Assembly: GCA_017510875.1 (NCBI GenBank)
Contig: JAFWLX010000232.1
Coordinates: forward strand, 1-8,023
DNA length: 8,023 bases
Source of the DNA: Atopobiaceae bacterium
GTDB lineage: Bacteria; Actinomycetota; Coriobacteriia; Coriobacteriales; Atopobiaceae
Direction of reading: 5' to 3'
Below the pieces are notes generated by a model. The model was not told the DNA's origin. It saw only the letters and a program-made list of their open reading frames with translations, and ran no database searches. Positions 1 to 5,474 of this stretch are shown in pieces (position 1 is the first letter of the stretch; each line of letters starts with the position of its first letter). Both the position numbers and the translations under genes were made by a program.

Positions 1-10
1 CACGTTGGCA

Positions 11-40
11 AACGTGGATTGGGGACCGCCCCTTTTTGTC
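11..40. repeat. Intergenic repeat copy A (AACGTGGATT-type)
   Basis: AACGTGGATT at 11-20 is followed by GGGGACCGCC. The same ten bases, followed by a block matching 7 of 10, recur at 1905-1924 in front of the dehydrogenase gene. TTGGGGAC (19-26) recurs exactly at 7991-7998, and the first eight bases of the window, CACGTTGG, recur at 7987-7994. This looks like a member of a dispersed short intergenic repeat family, possibly REP-like; that class assignment is inference. The GGGG/CCCC pair followed by five T could also form a small weak terminator for an upstream gene. The rest of 41-132 shows only an AT-rich TATTAT (78-83) that could be a -10 box, without a convincing -35. Confidence 0.45.
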
Positions 41-132
41 GCATGAGTCACCTCACCGCGCTTCTCCTTTGCTCTAGTATTATTAGCTTGAGCGTTCATT
101 GGCATCCAAGGCTAGAGAACTGAGGTCACAAC

Positions 133-1437
133 ATGGCAATTGAGGCTATGCAAAAGCAGACATGCGTGATCTGTGGGGCGCAAGGCAGCGGATTCTCCTT
201 CTTTCACGGAGAATCGGACAAAGACCTCTGGCTTTGTAAAAACTGTCATGAACGCTGCAAAGAGTCACTTACCAACGAGCAGCTTTCAAATATGACCGTG
301 AGTCAGGTCAAGCGCTTTCTTGAGGTGCGCGATGCGCTTGCCGCACGCTATAAGAACGAGTTTGTTGCCACAAAGACCTTCTATGCAGGCAGAAAGCGTG
401 ATGTTCCCGTCTTTGAGGTGGACGAGAAGCACCTGTGGTGGGCTCTTCCAAATGCCAAAACGCCCATGGCGCAATCGCTCAGGTCCATTAGCGATTTTGA
501 CGTCTCGCTCAACGCGGAGTCACTCGACGAGATTAGCAATAATTCAGAGGTTGACCCAGCCATCTCCAAGTTGGCCAAATTGTTCAAAGAGAACATCACG
601 GCGTTCTATAAATCCAAACATACCGATCTTGCACCCATTCCAGATGGAGAGCTGTTAACTGGTCTTTGGCTCTCTCTGACTCTCAACGATCGTGAGTCTG
701 GTTTGAGCAAGGTGTCTATCGATCTCTGTCCGCTGCGGATCGACCTGCCTTCCGATATTGACGCCGGCTACGACTGCGCTTACGAGATCATCGAATATAT
801 GCGCGGCCTTGTCAGAGCTGCCTACGAGCAAATGCAGGCAAAGGTGCGCGCGACGCGCTCGGGCAATGACATCCTGTCCATTCTCTTGGCACGTGGCGGC
901 ATTACAACCCATGACGAGGAGGTCCTGCGCTACTACCTTGAGCGAACTCCAAGGCACACTACTACGGGCGATGCCGCAACCCCCTTTAGCCTGGTGAGAG
1001 ATGTGCTTGATTCAGTGTCAGAGAACCTTGTCTATGGTCACAAGGCCCCTACGTGGCAGACACAGCACACGGCGGACAGCGACATATTCTTTGGGGCACT
1101 CTACCGCTATGCACCCGGCCTTTTGTTGTGCGATATTGTGGCCATCGTGGACGACACCAAGCTTCATAACGGCAAGGGTGGCATGCTGTTTGCCATGAAC
1201 AGCTTTGCCGTCGATGCCTTCTCCTCTCCGCTTAAGGCGGCTGGGTTGCAGCAGCCCATTGCCTATGATGACCTGCTCTTTGTGGGTAGGAACAGCAAGC
1301 AAAAGCAGCTCATTTTGCGATATCGCAACGGGCAGAGCGTGGGCGTGCCCATGGGAGAGTACGGTCATTACCTCTTTGCCGTCATTAACTGCATCCTACT
1401 TCTGCGCCGACAGTTTGTGCGTTCAAAAGAGTCCTAG
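133..1437 (+). CDS. Hypothetical protein with N-terminal DUF4428-like zinc ribbon
   Basis: This encodes 434 aa of unknown function. The ATG is supported by GAGGT at 122-126, six bases upstream. Two CxxC knuckles (C11/C14 and C35/C38) should bind one zinc ion. The following stretch to about residue 66 (LTNEQL, MTVSQVK, VRD) has the layout of DUF4428, a short zinc-ribbon domain at the front of many uncharacterised proteins. The middle (about 70-330) is not recognised. The C-terminal part has IVDDTK followed by a Gly-rich turn (337-349) and an IAYDDLLFVG segment near 376. That pattern resembles PH-like beta domains found beside DUF4428, but this is a weak resemblance. No signal peptide is seen, so it is probably cytoplasmic. 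Codon choice is less biased than in the ribosomal genes downstream, as expected for lower expression. It lies 75 nt before the next gene on the same strand and may be co-transcribed with it. Confidence 0.75.
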   Translation: MAIEAMQKQTCVICGAQGSGFSFFHGESDKDLWLCKNCHERCKESLTNEQLSNMTVSQVKRFLEVRDALAARYKNEFVATKTFYAGRKRDVPVFEVDEKHLWWALPNAKTPMAQSLRSISDFDVSLNAESLDEISNNSEVDPAISKLAKLFKENITAFYKSKHTDLAPIPDGELLTGLWLSLTLNDRESGLSKVSIDLCPLRIDLPSDIDAGYDCAYEIIEYMRGLVRAAYEQMQAKVRATRSGNDILSILLARGGITTHDEEVLRYYLERTPRHTTTGDAATPFSLVRDVLDSVSENLVYGHKAPTWQTQHTADSDIFFGALYRYAPGLLLCDIVAIVDDTKLHNGKGGMLFAMNSFAVDAFSSPLKAAGLQQPIAYDDLLFVGRNSKQKQLILRYRNGQSVGVPMGEYGHYLFAVINCILLLRRQFVRSKES

Positions 1438-1512
1438 TCCGGCCGAGCTGTTTCTGCGACGCAACATTGCTTGAGCATGGCGGGAGAGAAGTAGCGCAGC
1501 GAGAGGAATCCT

Positions 1513-1851
1513 ATGGCAAACATATACGACTATCTTCCGTTTCGCGGTGACCTTACCCTCGCTGAAAGGCCATTCAATGACGTGGACAATCTCATTTTGT
1601 CCGCGCTCTCCTATCTGGATTTCACCGACATCGTGTGCGGGCCTGGGGATTGCGCCGAAGACGAGCCGCAGGGCATAGAGCTCTCTGAGCGTTCGCGCAA
1701 GCTGGTAAATGACCTTTTGGGCACCTTTGCGTATAAGTCTGCAGGTGAGGCCAAGAAGGCAACACGTGACACGCTAGACCAGTTGCGCCAAGGCGCCAAA
1801 GATGTGGCCTCAACTGCCGTGAGTCGGCTCCGCCAGAACAAAGAGGAGTAA
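1513..1851 (+). CDS. Small protein matching only the N-terminus of DUF2974 (Mbeg1-like) proteins; possible truncated gene
   Basis: This encodes 112 aa from an ATG preceded by GAGAGGA (1501-1507). Residues 1-45 (NIYDYL, RGDL, PFNDVDNLILSALSYLDF) match from memory the highly typical opening of DUF2974/Mbeg1-like proteins. Those are predicted alpha/beta-hydrolase-fold proteins of several hundred residues. Here the similarity stops after about residue 60, and a basic, charged, probably helical tail (about 75-112, Lys/Arg/Ala/Gln rich) leads to the stop. No catalytic hydrolase core is present, and none is seen in the other frames before the next gene at 1962. It may therefore be a remnant of a deleted or recombined full-length gene, or a small stand-alone protein reusing that N-terminal module. 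Its intact frame and good ribosome binding site argue that it is still translated. Its function is unknown. Confidence 0.6.
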   Translation: MANIYDYLPFRGDLTLAERPFNDVDNLILSALSYLDFTDIVCGPGDCAEDEPQGIELSERSRKLVNDLLGTFAYKSAGEAKKATRDTLDQLRQGAKDVASTAVSRLRQNKEE

Positions 1852-1880
1852 CGCAGGTTGGCGGTCAGGGCACGTTTCTG

Positions 1881-1907
1881 TTGACACGCGGGCAAGGAAT
1901 GTAGAAC
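1881..1907 (+). promoter_or_regulatory. Possible promoter upstream of the dehydrogenase
   Basis: A consensus -35 hexamer TTGACA (1881-1886) is followed after 15 bases by TAGAAC (1902-1907), which matches the -10 consensus at four of six positions. The spacing is short and the -10 is weak. It lies in the 110-base gap before the dehydrogenase and partly overlaps repeat copy B. It is plausible, not secure. Confidence 0.3.
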
Positions 1908-1926
1908 GTGGATTAGAGACGGCCCT
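1905..1926. repeat. Intergenic repeat copy B (AACGTGGATT-type)
   Basis: AACGTGGATT at 1905-1914 is identical to 11-20. The next ten bases (AGAGACGGCC) match copy A at seven of ten positions, giving 17 of 20 overall. It has the same orientation as copy A and lies between the DUF2974-like gene and the dehydrogenase. Copies A and B therefore bracket the first two genes as direct repeats. Confidence 0.45.
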
Positions 1927-1961
1927 TAACCTACGTCGGTTTACAAGTGAGGAGAACAAAG

Positions 1962-2921
1962 ATGCAAAGGCTTTCGGGCAAGCGTGCACTGGTGACGCTG
2001 CCGGTAACAGACGAGCAGAAGCAGGACTTTAGGTCGCTGATTGAGGGCGCCGGCGGAGAGGTTTCGTTTATCCGCGAGCCCATGGTTACCGACGATGACC
2101 TTGAGGACGTCTCGATTATCTTGGGTAACGTTCCTGCCGTAACGCTTCATGCGCCTAAAGAGCTCGAATGGCTGCAAACCTCCTCGGCGGGTTACGACCA
2201 CTACCTTGCACCCGGCAAGCTTGCGGTGGGCACCCTGCTTACCAACGCAACGGGCGCCTACGGTCAGGCGGTCTCAGAGCACATGTTTGCCTCGCTGCTC
2301 TGCCTTATGAAGAAGCTGCATCTGTATCGCGACAACCAGCAGAAGGCACAATGGAAAGACGAGGGCTCTGTGAGGTCGCTGGTAGGTGCTACGGTGCTGG
2401 TGATGGGTGCGGGCGACATAGGAACGTGCTTCGCTCGTCTTGTCACTACGGTAGGTGCCCACGCATGGGGCGTGCGCCGTCGTGTTGAGGAGTGCCAAAA
2501 GCCCTTTGAGCGCATGGTCGCCCTAAAGGATGTGTACACGGTGCTTGGAGAGGTGGATGTGGTGGCAAGCGTGCTGCCAAGCACGCCCGAGACAAAACTG
2601 CTGGTAAACGTCGACTTCCTTGCCGCCATGAGGCGCGGGTCGTATCTTGTCAACGCCGGTAGGGGAGACCTTGTCGACACCGATGCCCTGCTTGACGCCC
2701 TTGCAAGAGAGCACCTGGCAGGTGCGGCGCTCGACGTGACCAACCCCGAGCCGCTTCCAGAAGACCATCCTCTATGGCAGCAGCCCAACGCGCTCATAAC
2801 TCCGCACGTGGCCGGCTTCTGGCATCTGCAAGCCACAACCGATAACGTGGTGGCAATCTGTCGTCAGAACCTCGTGTCCTACCTGGTAGGCGAACCCTTG
2901 ACTAATGTGGTTACCCGCTAG
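1962..2921 (+). CDS. D-isomer-specific 2-hydroxyacid dehydrogenase (NAD(P)-dependent)
   Basis: This encodes 319 aa, a normal length for the family, which interconverts 2-oxoacids and D-2-hydroxyacids such as hydroxypyruvate/glycerate, phosphoglycerate or lactate. The ATG at 1962 is preferred because AGGAGA (1950-1955) lies seven bases upstream; an in-frame GTG at 1947 overlaps that site. The nucleotide-binding Rossmann fold carries GAGDIG at 149-154. The family catalytic triad is present: Arg234 (NAGRGD), Glu263 (NPEP) and His282 (PHVAGF). The position after the second Rossmann strand is VRRR (171-174) with no Asp, which suggests NADP(H) rather than NAD(H), as in glyoxylate/hydroxypyruvate reductases. 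No ACT domain follows, so it is not a long-form SerA. The substrate cannot be read from sequence. It sits directly before the ribosomal operon but is functionally unrelated to it. No clear terminator follows, so some read-through into rplE is possible. Confidence 0.93.
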   Translation: MQRLSGKRALVTLPVTDEQKQDFRSLIEGAGGEVSFIREPMVTDDDLEDVSIILGNVPAVTLHAPKELEWLQTSSAGYDHYLAPGKLAVGTLLTNATGAYGQAVSEHMFASLLCLMKKLHLYRDNQQKAQWKDEGSVRSLVGATVLVMGAGDIGTCFARLVTTVGAHAWGVRRRVEECQKPFERMVALKDVYTVLGEVDVVASVLPSTPETKLLVNVDFLAAMRRGSYLVNAGRGDLVDTDALLDALAREHLAGAALDVTNPEPLPEDHPLWQQPNALITPHVAGFWHLQATTDNVVAICRQNLVSYLVGEPLTNVVTR

Positions 2922-2948
2922 GAGGCCATTTCTGTCACGGCCCCAGGC

Positions 2949-2963
2949 GCACAAATTGTGTGC
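2949..2963. repeat. Small inverted repeat upstream of the rplE promoter
   Basis: GCACA (2949-2953) and TGTGC (2959-2963) pair across AATTG. Alternatively CACAA/TTGTG (2950-2960) pair around a single A. The core ACAAATTGT is shared exactly with 8011-8019 in the repeat at the right end of the window. It lies 12 bases before the -35 box of the rplE promoter, so it could be an operator, a degenerate repeat copy, or chance. It has no T tract, which argues against a terminator for the dehydrogenase. Confidence 0.35.
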
Positions 2964-2975
2964 ATCTCGTTTGGG

Positions 2976-3005
2976 TTGGCAATTAGTCTGCCGATGGAAT
3001 ATAGT
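2976..3005 (+). promoter_or_regulatory. Probable sigma-70-type promoter for the rplE-secY operon
   Basis: TTGGCA (2976-2981) and TATAGT (3000-3005) each match the consensus hexamers at five of six positions and are separated by 18 bases. This is the best promoter-like pair seen in the window. The predicted start of transcription is near 3012, giving a leader of about 120 nt before the rplE start codon. It implies that this part of the spc operon is transcribed from its own promoter. Confidence 0.6.
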
Positions 3006-3059
3006 TGTTTCTTGTGTCTTTAGGTAGGGACAACTCTGCCTGTTGGGCACGAAATGGCT

Positions 3060-3102
3060 CCCGGGTTGCCAGCCCGGGTGATGCGAGGCAAAGACCCCGC
3101 AT
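3060..3102 (+). promoter_or_regulatory. Structured 5' leader of rplE: two tandem hairpins
   Basis: Hairpin 1 is CCCGGGTT (3060-3067) with AGCCCGGG (3071-3078), eight pairs including one G-U, around a 3-nt loop. Hairpin 2 is ATGCGAGG (3081-3088) with CCCCGCAT (3095-3102), seven of eight pairs, with loop CAAAGA. Neither is followed by a T run, so they are not simple terminators. An alternative pairing of TGGC (3055-3058) with GCCA (3068-3071) would compete with hairpin 1. Ribosomal-protein leaders often bind a product of their own operon; in E. coli, S8 represses spc mRNA at the rplE start. Whether a protein binds here is inference, and I could not recognise an S8-type site. Confidence 0.45.
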
Positions 3103-3131
3103 GTAAACCACCACGATTCAAAGGAGTGAAC

Positions 3132-3692
3132 ATGGCAGAAGAGAAGTACGTACCGCGTCTTAAGGAGCTCTACCTCTCCACCGTACGCGACGAGCTTCAG
3201 AAGAAGTTCGAGTACAAGAACGTTATGCAGATTCCCAAGATCGAGAAGATCGTTGTCAACATGGGCGTCGGCGAGGCCACCCAGGATGCCAAGGCTATTG
3301 ACGGTGCCGTTGCCGACCTGCGTGTTATCACCGGCCAGCAGCCTGTGGTCCGTCGTGCCCGCAAGTCCATCGCAACCTTCAAGCTGCGTGCCGGCATGCC
3401 CATTGGCGCCAAGGTCACCCTGCGTGGCGACCGCATGTGGGAGTTCTTTGATCGTCTGATCTCCACCGCCATCCCCCGCATCCGCGACTTCCGCGGCATC
3501 AAAGCCACCAGCTTTGACGGACATGGCAACTTCTCGATGGGCGTCACCGAGCAGCTGATCTTCCCCGAGATCGAATACGACAAGATCGACCGCACCCGCG
3601 GTATGGACATCACCATCGTGACCACCGCTAACACCGACGAAGAGGGCAAGGCACTGCTCGACGCCTTCCACTTCCCGTTCAAGCGCAACTAA
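3132..3692 (+). CDS. rplE: 50S ribosomal protein L5
   Basis: This encodes 186 aa, close to the usual ~180. L5 binds 5S rRNA with L18 in the central protuberance of the large subunit and contacts S13 and P-site tRNA. The ATG at 3132 follows AAAGGAG (3120-3126) and gives the expected start MAEEKYVPRL. The frame stays open a further 26 codons upstream, but that extension falls in the leader hairpins and is not homologous. Diagnostic segments are IEKIVVNMGVGEA (37-49), TGQQPVVRRARKSIATFKLR (68-87) and GNFSMGVTEQLIFPEI (132-147). It is the first ribosomal gene here; the usual upstream neighbours rplN and rplX are not adjacent. The strong bias to C- or G-ending codons fits high expression. Confidence 0.98.
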   Translation: MAEEKYVPRLKELYLSTVRDELQKKFEYKNVMQIPKIEKIVVNMGVGEATQDAKAIDGAVADLRVITGQQPVVRRARKSIATFKLRAGMPIGAKVTLRGDRMWEFFDRLISTAIPRIRDFRGIKATSFDGHGNFSMGVTEQLIFPEIEYDKIDRTRGMDITIVTTANTDEEGKALLDAFHFPFKRN

Positions 3693-3714
3693 GCGCACGT
3701 CAACTAGGTAAGTA

Positions 3715-3737
3715 GCTCCCGCAGCAGGTGCGGGAGC
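3715..3737 (+). promoter_or_regulatory. Perfect hairpin in the rplE-rpsZ spacer
   Basis: GCTCCCGC (3715-3722) pairs perfectly with GCGGGAGC (3730-3737) around a 7-nt loop. No T run follows, and the rpsZ ribosome binding site begins about 10 bases later. It is more likely an mRNA stability, processing or translation-tuning element than a terminator. The role is inferred; the structure is read directly. Confidence 0.55.
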
Positions 3738-3758
3738 CACGTATATGAAGGAGGATTT

Positions 3759-3944
3759 GTGGCTAAGACATCGATGATCGTCAAGGCTAACCGCGAGCCG
3801 AAGTTCTCTACGCGCACGCAGAACCGTTGCCAGCGTTGTGGGCGCCCCCACTCCGTCTATCGCAAGTTCGGCCTGTGCCGCGTGTGCTTCCGTGAGCTGG
3901 CAAGCCGCGGCGAGCTTCCTGGCGTCACCAAGGCAAGCTGGTAA
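3759..3944 (+). CDS. rpsZ: 30S ribosomal protein S14, type Z (zinc-binding)
   Basis: This encodes 61 aa, the normal size of the short C+ form. S14 binds the head of the small subunit late in assembly. Four cysteines in two CxxC pairs (C24/C27 and C40/C43) form the zinc ribbon that defines this form; the long zinc-free S14 lacks them. Translation starts at GTG, read as Met (then AKTSMIVKAN), behind AAGGAGGA (3748-3755). The gene occupies the usual S14 position between L5 and S8. In some actinobacteria a zinc-free S14 copy elsewhere replaces this one under zinc starvation; no such copy is in this window. Confidence 0.98.
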   Translation: MAKTSMIVKANREPKFSTRTQNRCQRCGRPHSVYRKFGLCRVCFRELASRGELPGVTKASW

Positions 3945-3950
3945 GTCAGG

Positions 3951-3974
3951 GCACACGCACCTAGGCGTCTGTGC
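3951..3974 (+). promoter_or_regulatory. Bulged hairpin in the rpsZ-rpsH spacer
   Basis: GCACACGC (3951-3958) pairs with GCG (3965-3967) and TGTGC (3970-3974). This gives eight pairs with a two-base bulge (TC) and a six-base loop. No T tract follows. The spacer is 87 nt, the longest inside the operon, and the rest of it is unremarkable up to the rpsH ribosome binding site. Confidence 0.45.
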
Positions 3975-4031
3975 TAAGGGCACAAACGAACCAGGCGCGC
4001 AGATTCATCACGAACGAAGGAGAAGCAAGGT

Positions 4032-4430
4032 ATGAAGGTTACCGATCCCATCGCTGACATGCTGACGCGCATCCGCAACGCCAACTCAGCTGGTAAGCCC
4101 GAGGTCTCTATGCCCTCGAGCAAAGTGCTGGTAGAGATTGCGCGCGTCTTCTGCGAAGAGGGTTACATCCAGGGCTACGAGGTTGAGGACACCAAGCCCC
4201 AGAAGACCCTCCACATTACCCTTAAGTACGGTCCCAAGCGTGCTAAGACCATTCGTGGCATCCGCCGCATCTCCAAGCTGGGACTGCGCATCTACTCTTC
4301 CGCCGCAGATCTGCCCCGCGTGCTGGGCGGTCTGGGCACTGCCGTCATCTCCACCTCCAAGGGCATGATGTGCGACCGCGATGCCCGTAAGCTGGGCATT
4401 GGCGGCGAGGTCATCTGCTACATCTGGTAA
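4032..4430 (+). CDS. rpsH: 30S ribosomal protein S8
   Basis: This encodes 132 aa, the typical length. S8 is a primary 16S rRNA-binding protein that nucleates the central domain of the small subunit. In E. coli it also represses its own spc operon. The start MKVTDPIADMLTRIRNA is the family signature, and STSKGMM (107-113) plus the C-terminal GGEVICYIW form the conserved RNA-binding half. AAGGAG (4017-4022) lies nine bases before the ATG. The gene follows rpsZ and precedes rplF as in the canonical operon. Nothing is unusual in length or motifs. Confidence 0.98.
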   Translation: MKVTDPIADMLTRIRNANSAGKPEVSMPSSKVLVEIARVFCEEGYIQGYEVEDTKPQKTLHITLKYGPKRAKTIRGIRRISKLGLRIYSSAADLPRVLGGLGTAVISTSKGMMCDRDARKLGIGGEVICYIW

Positions 4431-4459
4431 GGCTGGCAGGAATTAGATAGGAGGAGACA

Positions 4460-5044
4460 ATGTCTCGAATTGGTAAGCACCCTGTCCAGATTCCCGCCGG
4501 AGTCACTGTGACAGTCGATGGTACGCATGTTGCGGTCAAGGGCCCCAAGGGCGAGCTTGAGCGCACCTTCTCTGACCTCCTTGTCATCGAGCTCGAGGGC
4601 GACCAGGTCACCGTCAAGATCCCGCGCACCCCTGAGACCAAGGACCTCTCGCACGAGGACTTCAAGCAGACCAAGAGCTACAAGGCTGCCAACGCCATGC
4701 AGGGCCTTACGCGCACCCTTATCAACAACATGGTGATAGGCGTGTCCCAGGGCTTTGAGAAGAAGCTCGAGATGACTGGCGTTGGTTACCGTGCCACGCT
4801 CAAGGGCAAGGACCTCGAGATCGCGTTGGGCTACTCGCATCCCATCATCTACCGCGCCCCCGAGAACATCACCTTCGAGGTGCCTGACAACACGCACATC
4901 AACGTGAAGGGCATCTCCAAGGAGCAGGTGGGCCAGGTTGCGGCCGAGATTCGCGCCAAGCGTCCGCCCGAGCCCTACAAGGGCAAGGGTGTCCACTATG
5001 TGGGCGAGCATATCCGCAGGAAGCTCGGCAAGGCTGCCAAGTAG
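4460..5044 (+). CDS. rplF: 50S ribosomal protein L6 with an insertion in the N-terminal domain
   Basis: This encodes 194 aa, about 15 longer than the usual 176-180. L6 sits near the factor-binding site and sarcin-ricin loop of the large subunit. The ATG follows AGGAGGAG. Conserved parts are SRIGK at the start, KGPKGELERTF (27-37), NNMVIGVSQGFEKKLEM..GVGYR (89-111), GYSHP (124-128) and RPPEPYKGKGVHY (168-180). Compared from memory with Bacillus L6, about 16 extra residues lie at roughly 57-75 (PETKDLSHEDFKQTKSYK). They fall between the strand ending VTVKIP and the helix beginning NAMQGLTRTL. The insert is charged and hydrophilic and is in frame with normal codon use, so it is a real loop extension rather than a frameshift. 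Confidence 0.97.
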   Translation: MSRIGKHPVQIPAGVTVTVDGTHVAVKGPKGELERTFSDLLVIELEGDQVTVKIPRTPETKDLSHEDFKQTKSYKAANAMQGLTRTLINNMVIGVSQGFEKKLEMTGVGYRATLKGKDLEIALGYSHPIIYRAPENITFEVPDNTHINVKGISKEQVGQVAAEIRAKRPPEPYKGKGVHYVGEHIRRKLGKAAK

Positions 5045-5053
5045 CAGACAAGT

Positions 5054-5075
5054 CCATCACCCTGTAAGGTGATGG
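5054..5075 (+). promoter_or_regulatory. Perfect hairpin in the rplF-rplR spacer
   Basis: CCATCACC (5054-5061) pairs perfectly with GGTGATGG (5068-5075) around loop CTGTAA. No T run follows; the rplR ribosome binding site (AAGGAGA, 5083-5088) begins seven bases later. It lies entirely between the two genes, so coding constraint does not explain it. Confidence 0.55.
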
Positions 5076-5093
5076 CGCAGAAAAGGAGAAGCA

Positions 5094-5462
5094 ATGAACA
5101 AGTTCAAGGTAAAGAAGGAGCAGCTCGAGCGCCGCAAGCGTCGCGTTCGCGCCAAGGTCTTTGGCACCGCCGAGCGCCCGCGCCTCAACGTGCGCCGTAC
5201 CAACGCTCACATCTATGCTGCAATCGTCAATGACACGGACCATAGGACCCTCTGCAGCGCCTCCACCATCGATGCCGCCTTTAGGGCCACCGGAAAGATC
5301 GGCTCCAACAAGGAGGCTGCCGAGTTTGTGGGCAAGCTCATTGGCGAGCGTGCTCTTAAGCTGGGCATCACCGAGGTCACCTTTGACCGCGGCGGCCATC
5401 TCTATCATGGCCGTGTGAAGGCTCTCGCTGACGGTGCCCGCGCCGCGGGCCTGAAGTTCTAG
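5094..5462 (+). CDS. rplR: 50S ribosomal protein L18
   Basis: This encodes 122 aa, the usual size. L18 binds 5S rRNA and, with L5, attaches it to 23S rRNA. The N-terminus is a long basic tail (residues 1-30). It is followed by RPRLNVRRTNAHIYAAIVND (28-47) and the C-terminal family signature FDRGGHLYHGRVKALADGAR (97-116), ending GLKF. The ATG follows AAGGAGA six bases away (5083-5088). The stop TAG merges with the rpsE ribosome binding site (TAGGAGGA), which couples the two genes. Confidence 0.98.
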   Translation: MNKFKVKKEQLERRKRRVRAKVFGTAERPRLNVRRTNAHIYAAIVNDTDHRTLCSASTIDAAFRATGKIGSNKEAAEFVGKLIGERALKLGITEVTFDRGGHLYHGRVKALADGARAAGLKF

Positions 5463-5474
5463 GAGGATAGTTTC

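Noticed and set aside
21..37. Intrinsic terminator from GGGG/CCCC and five T
   Set aside because: The stem has only four pairs and the sequence is shared in part with other repeat copies, so I list it as a repeat and mention the terminator only as a possibility.
1947..1961. Upstream GTG start for the dehydrogenase, adding five residues
   Set aside because: The GTG overlaps the AGGAG ribosome binding site that serves the ATG at 1962, and has no site of its own.
2928..3023. Small open frame with an ATT start after the orphan ribosome binding site
   Set aside because: The start codon is very rare, it has only 31 codons, it resembles nothing, and it runs through the promoter of rplE.
3054..3131. 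26-residue N-terminal extension of L5
   Set aside because: It lies in the leader hairpins, is not like L5, and the ATG at 3132 has an excellent ribosome binding site and the expected protein start.
2772..3983. Antisense open frame of 403 codons over the dehydrogenase end, rplE and rpsZ
   Set aside because: It is a by-product of the biased third-position composition of real genes on the plus strand; its protein has no recognisable family and it spans the regulatory gap.
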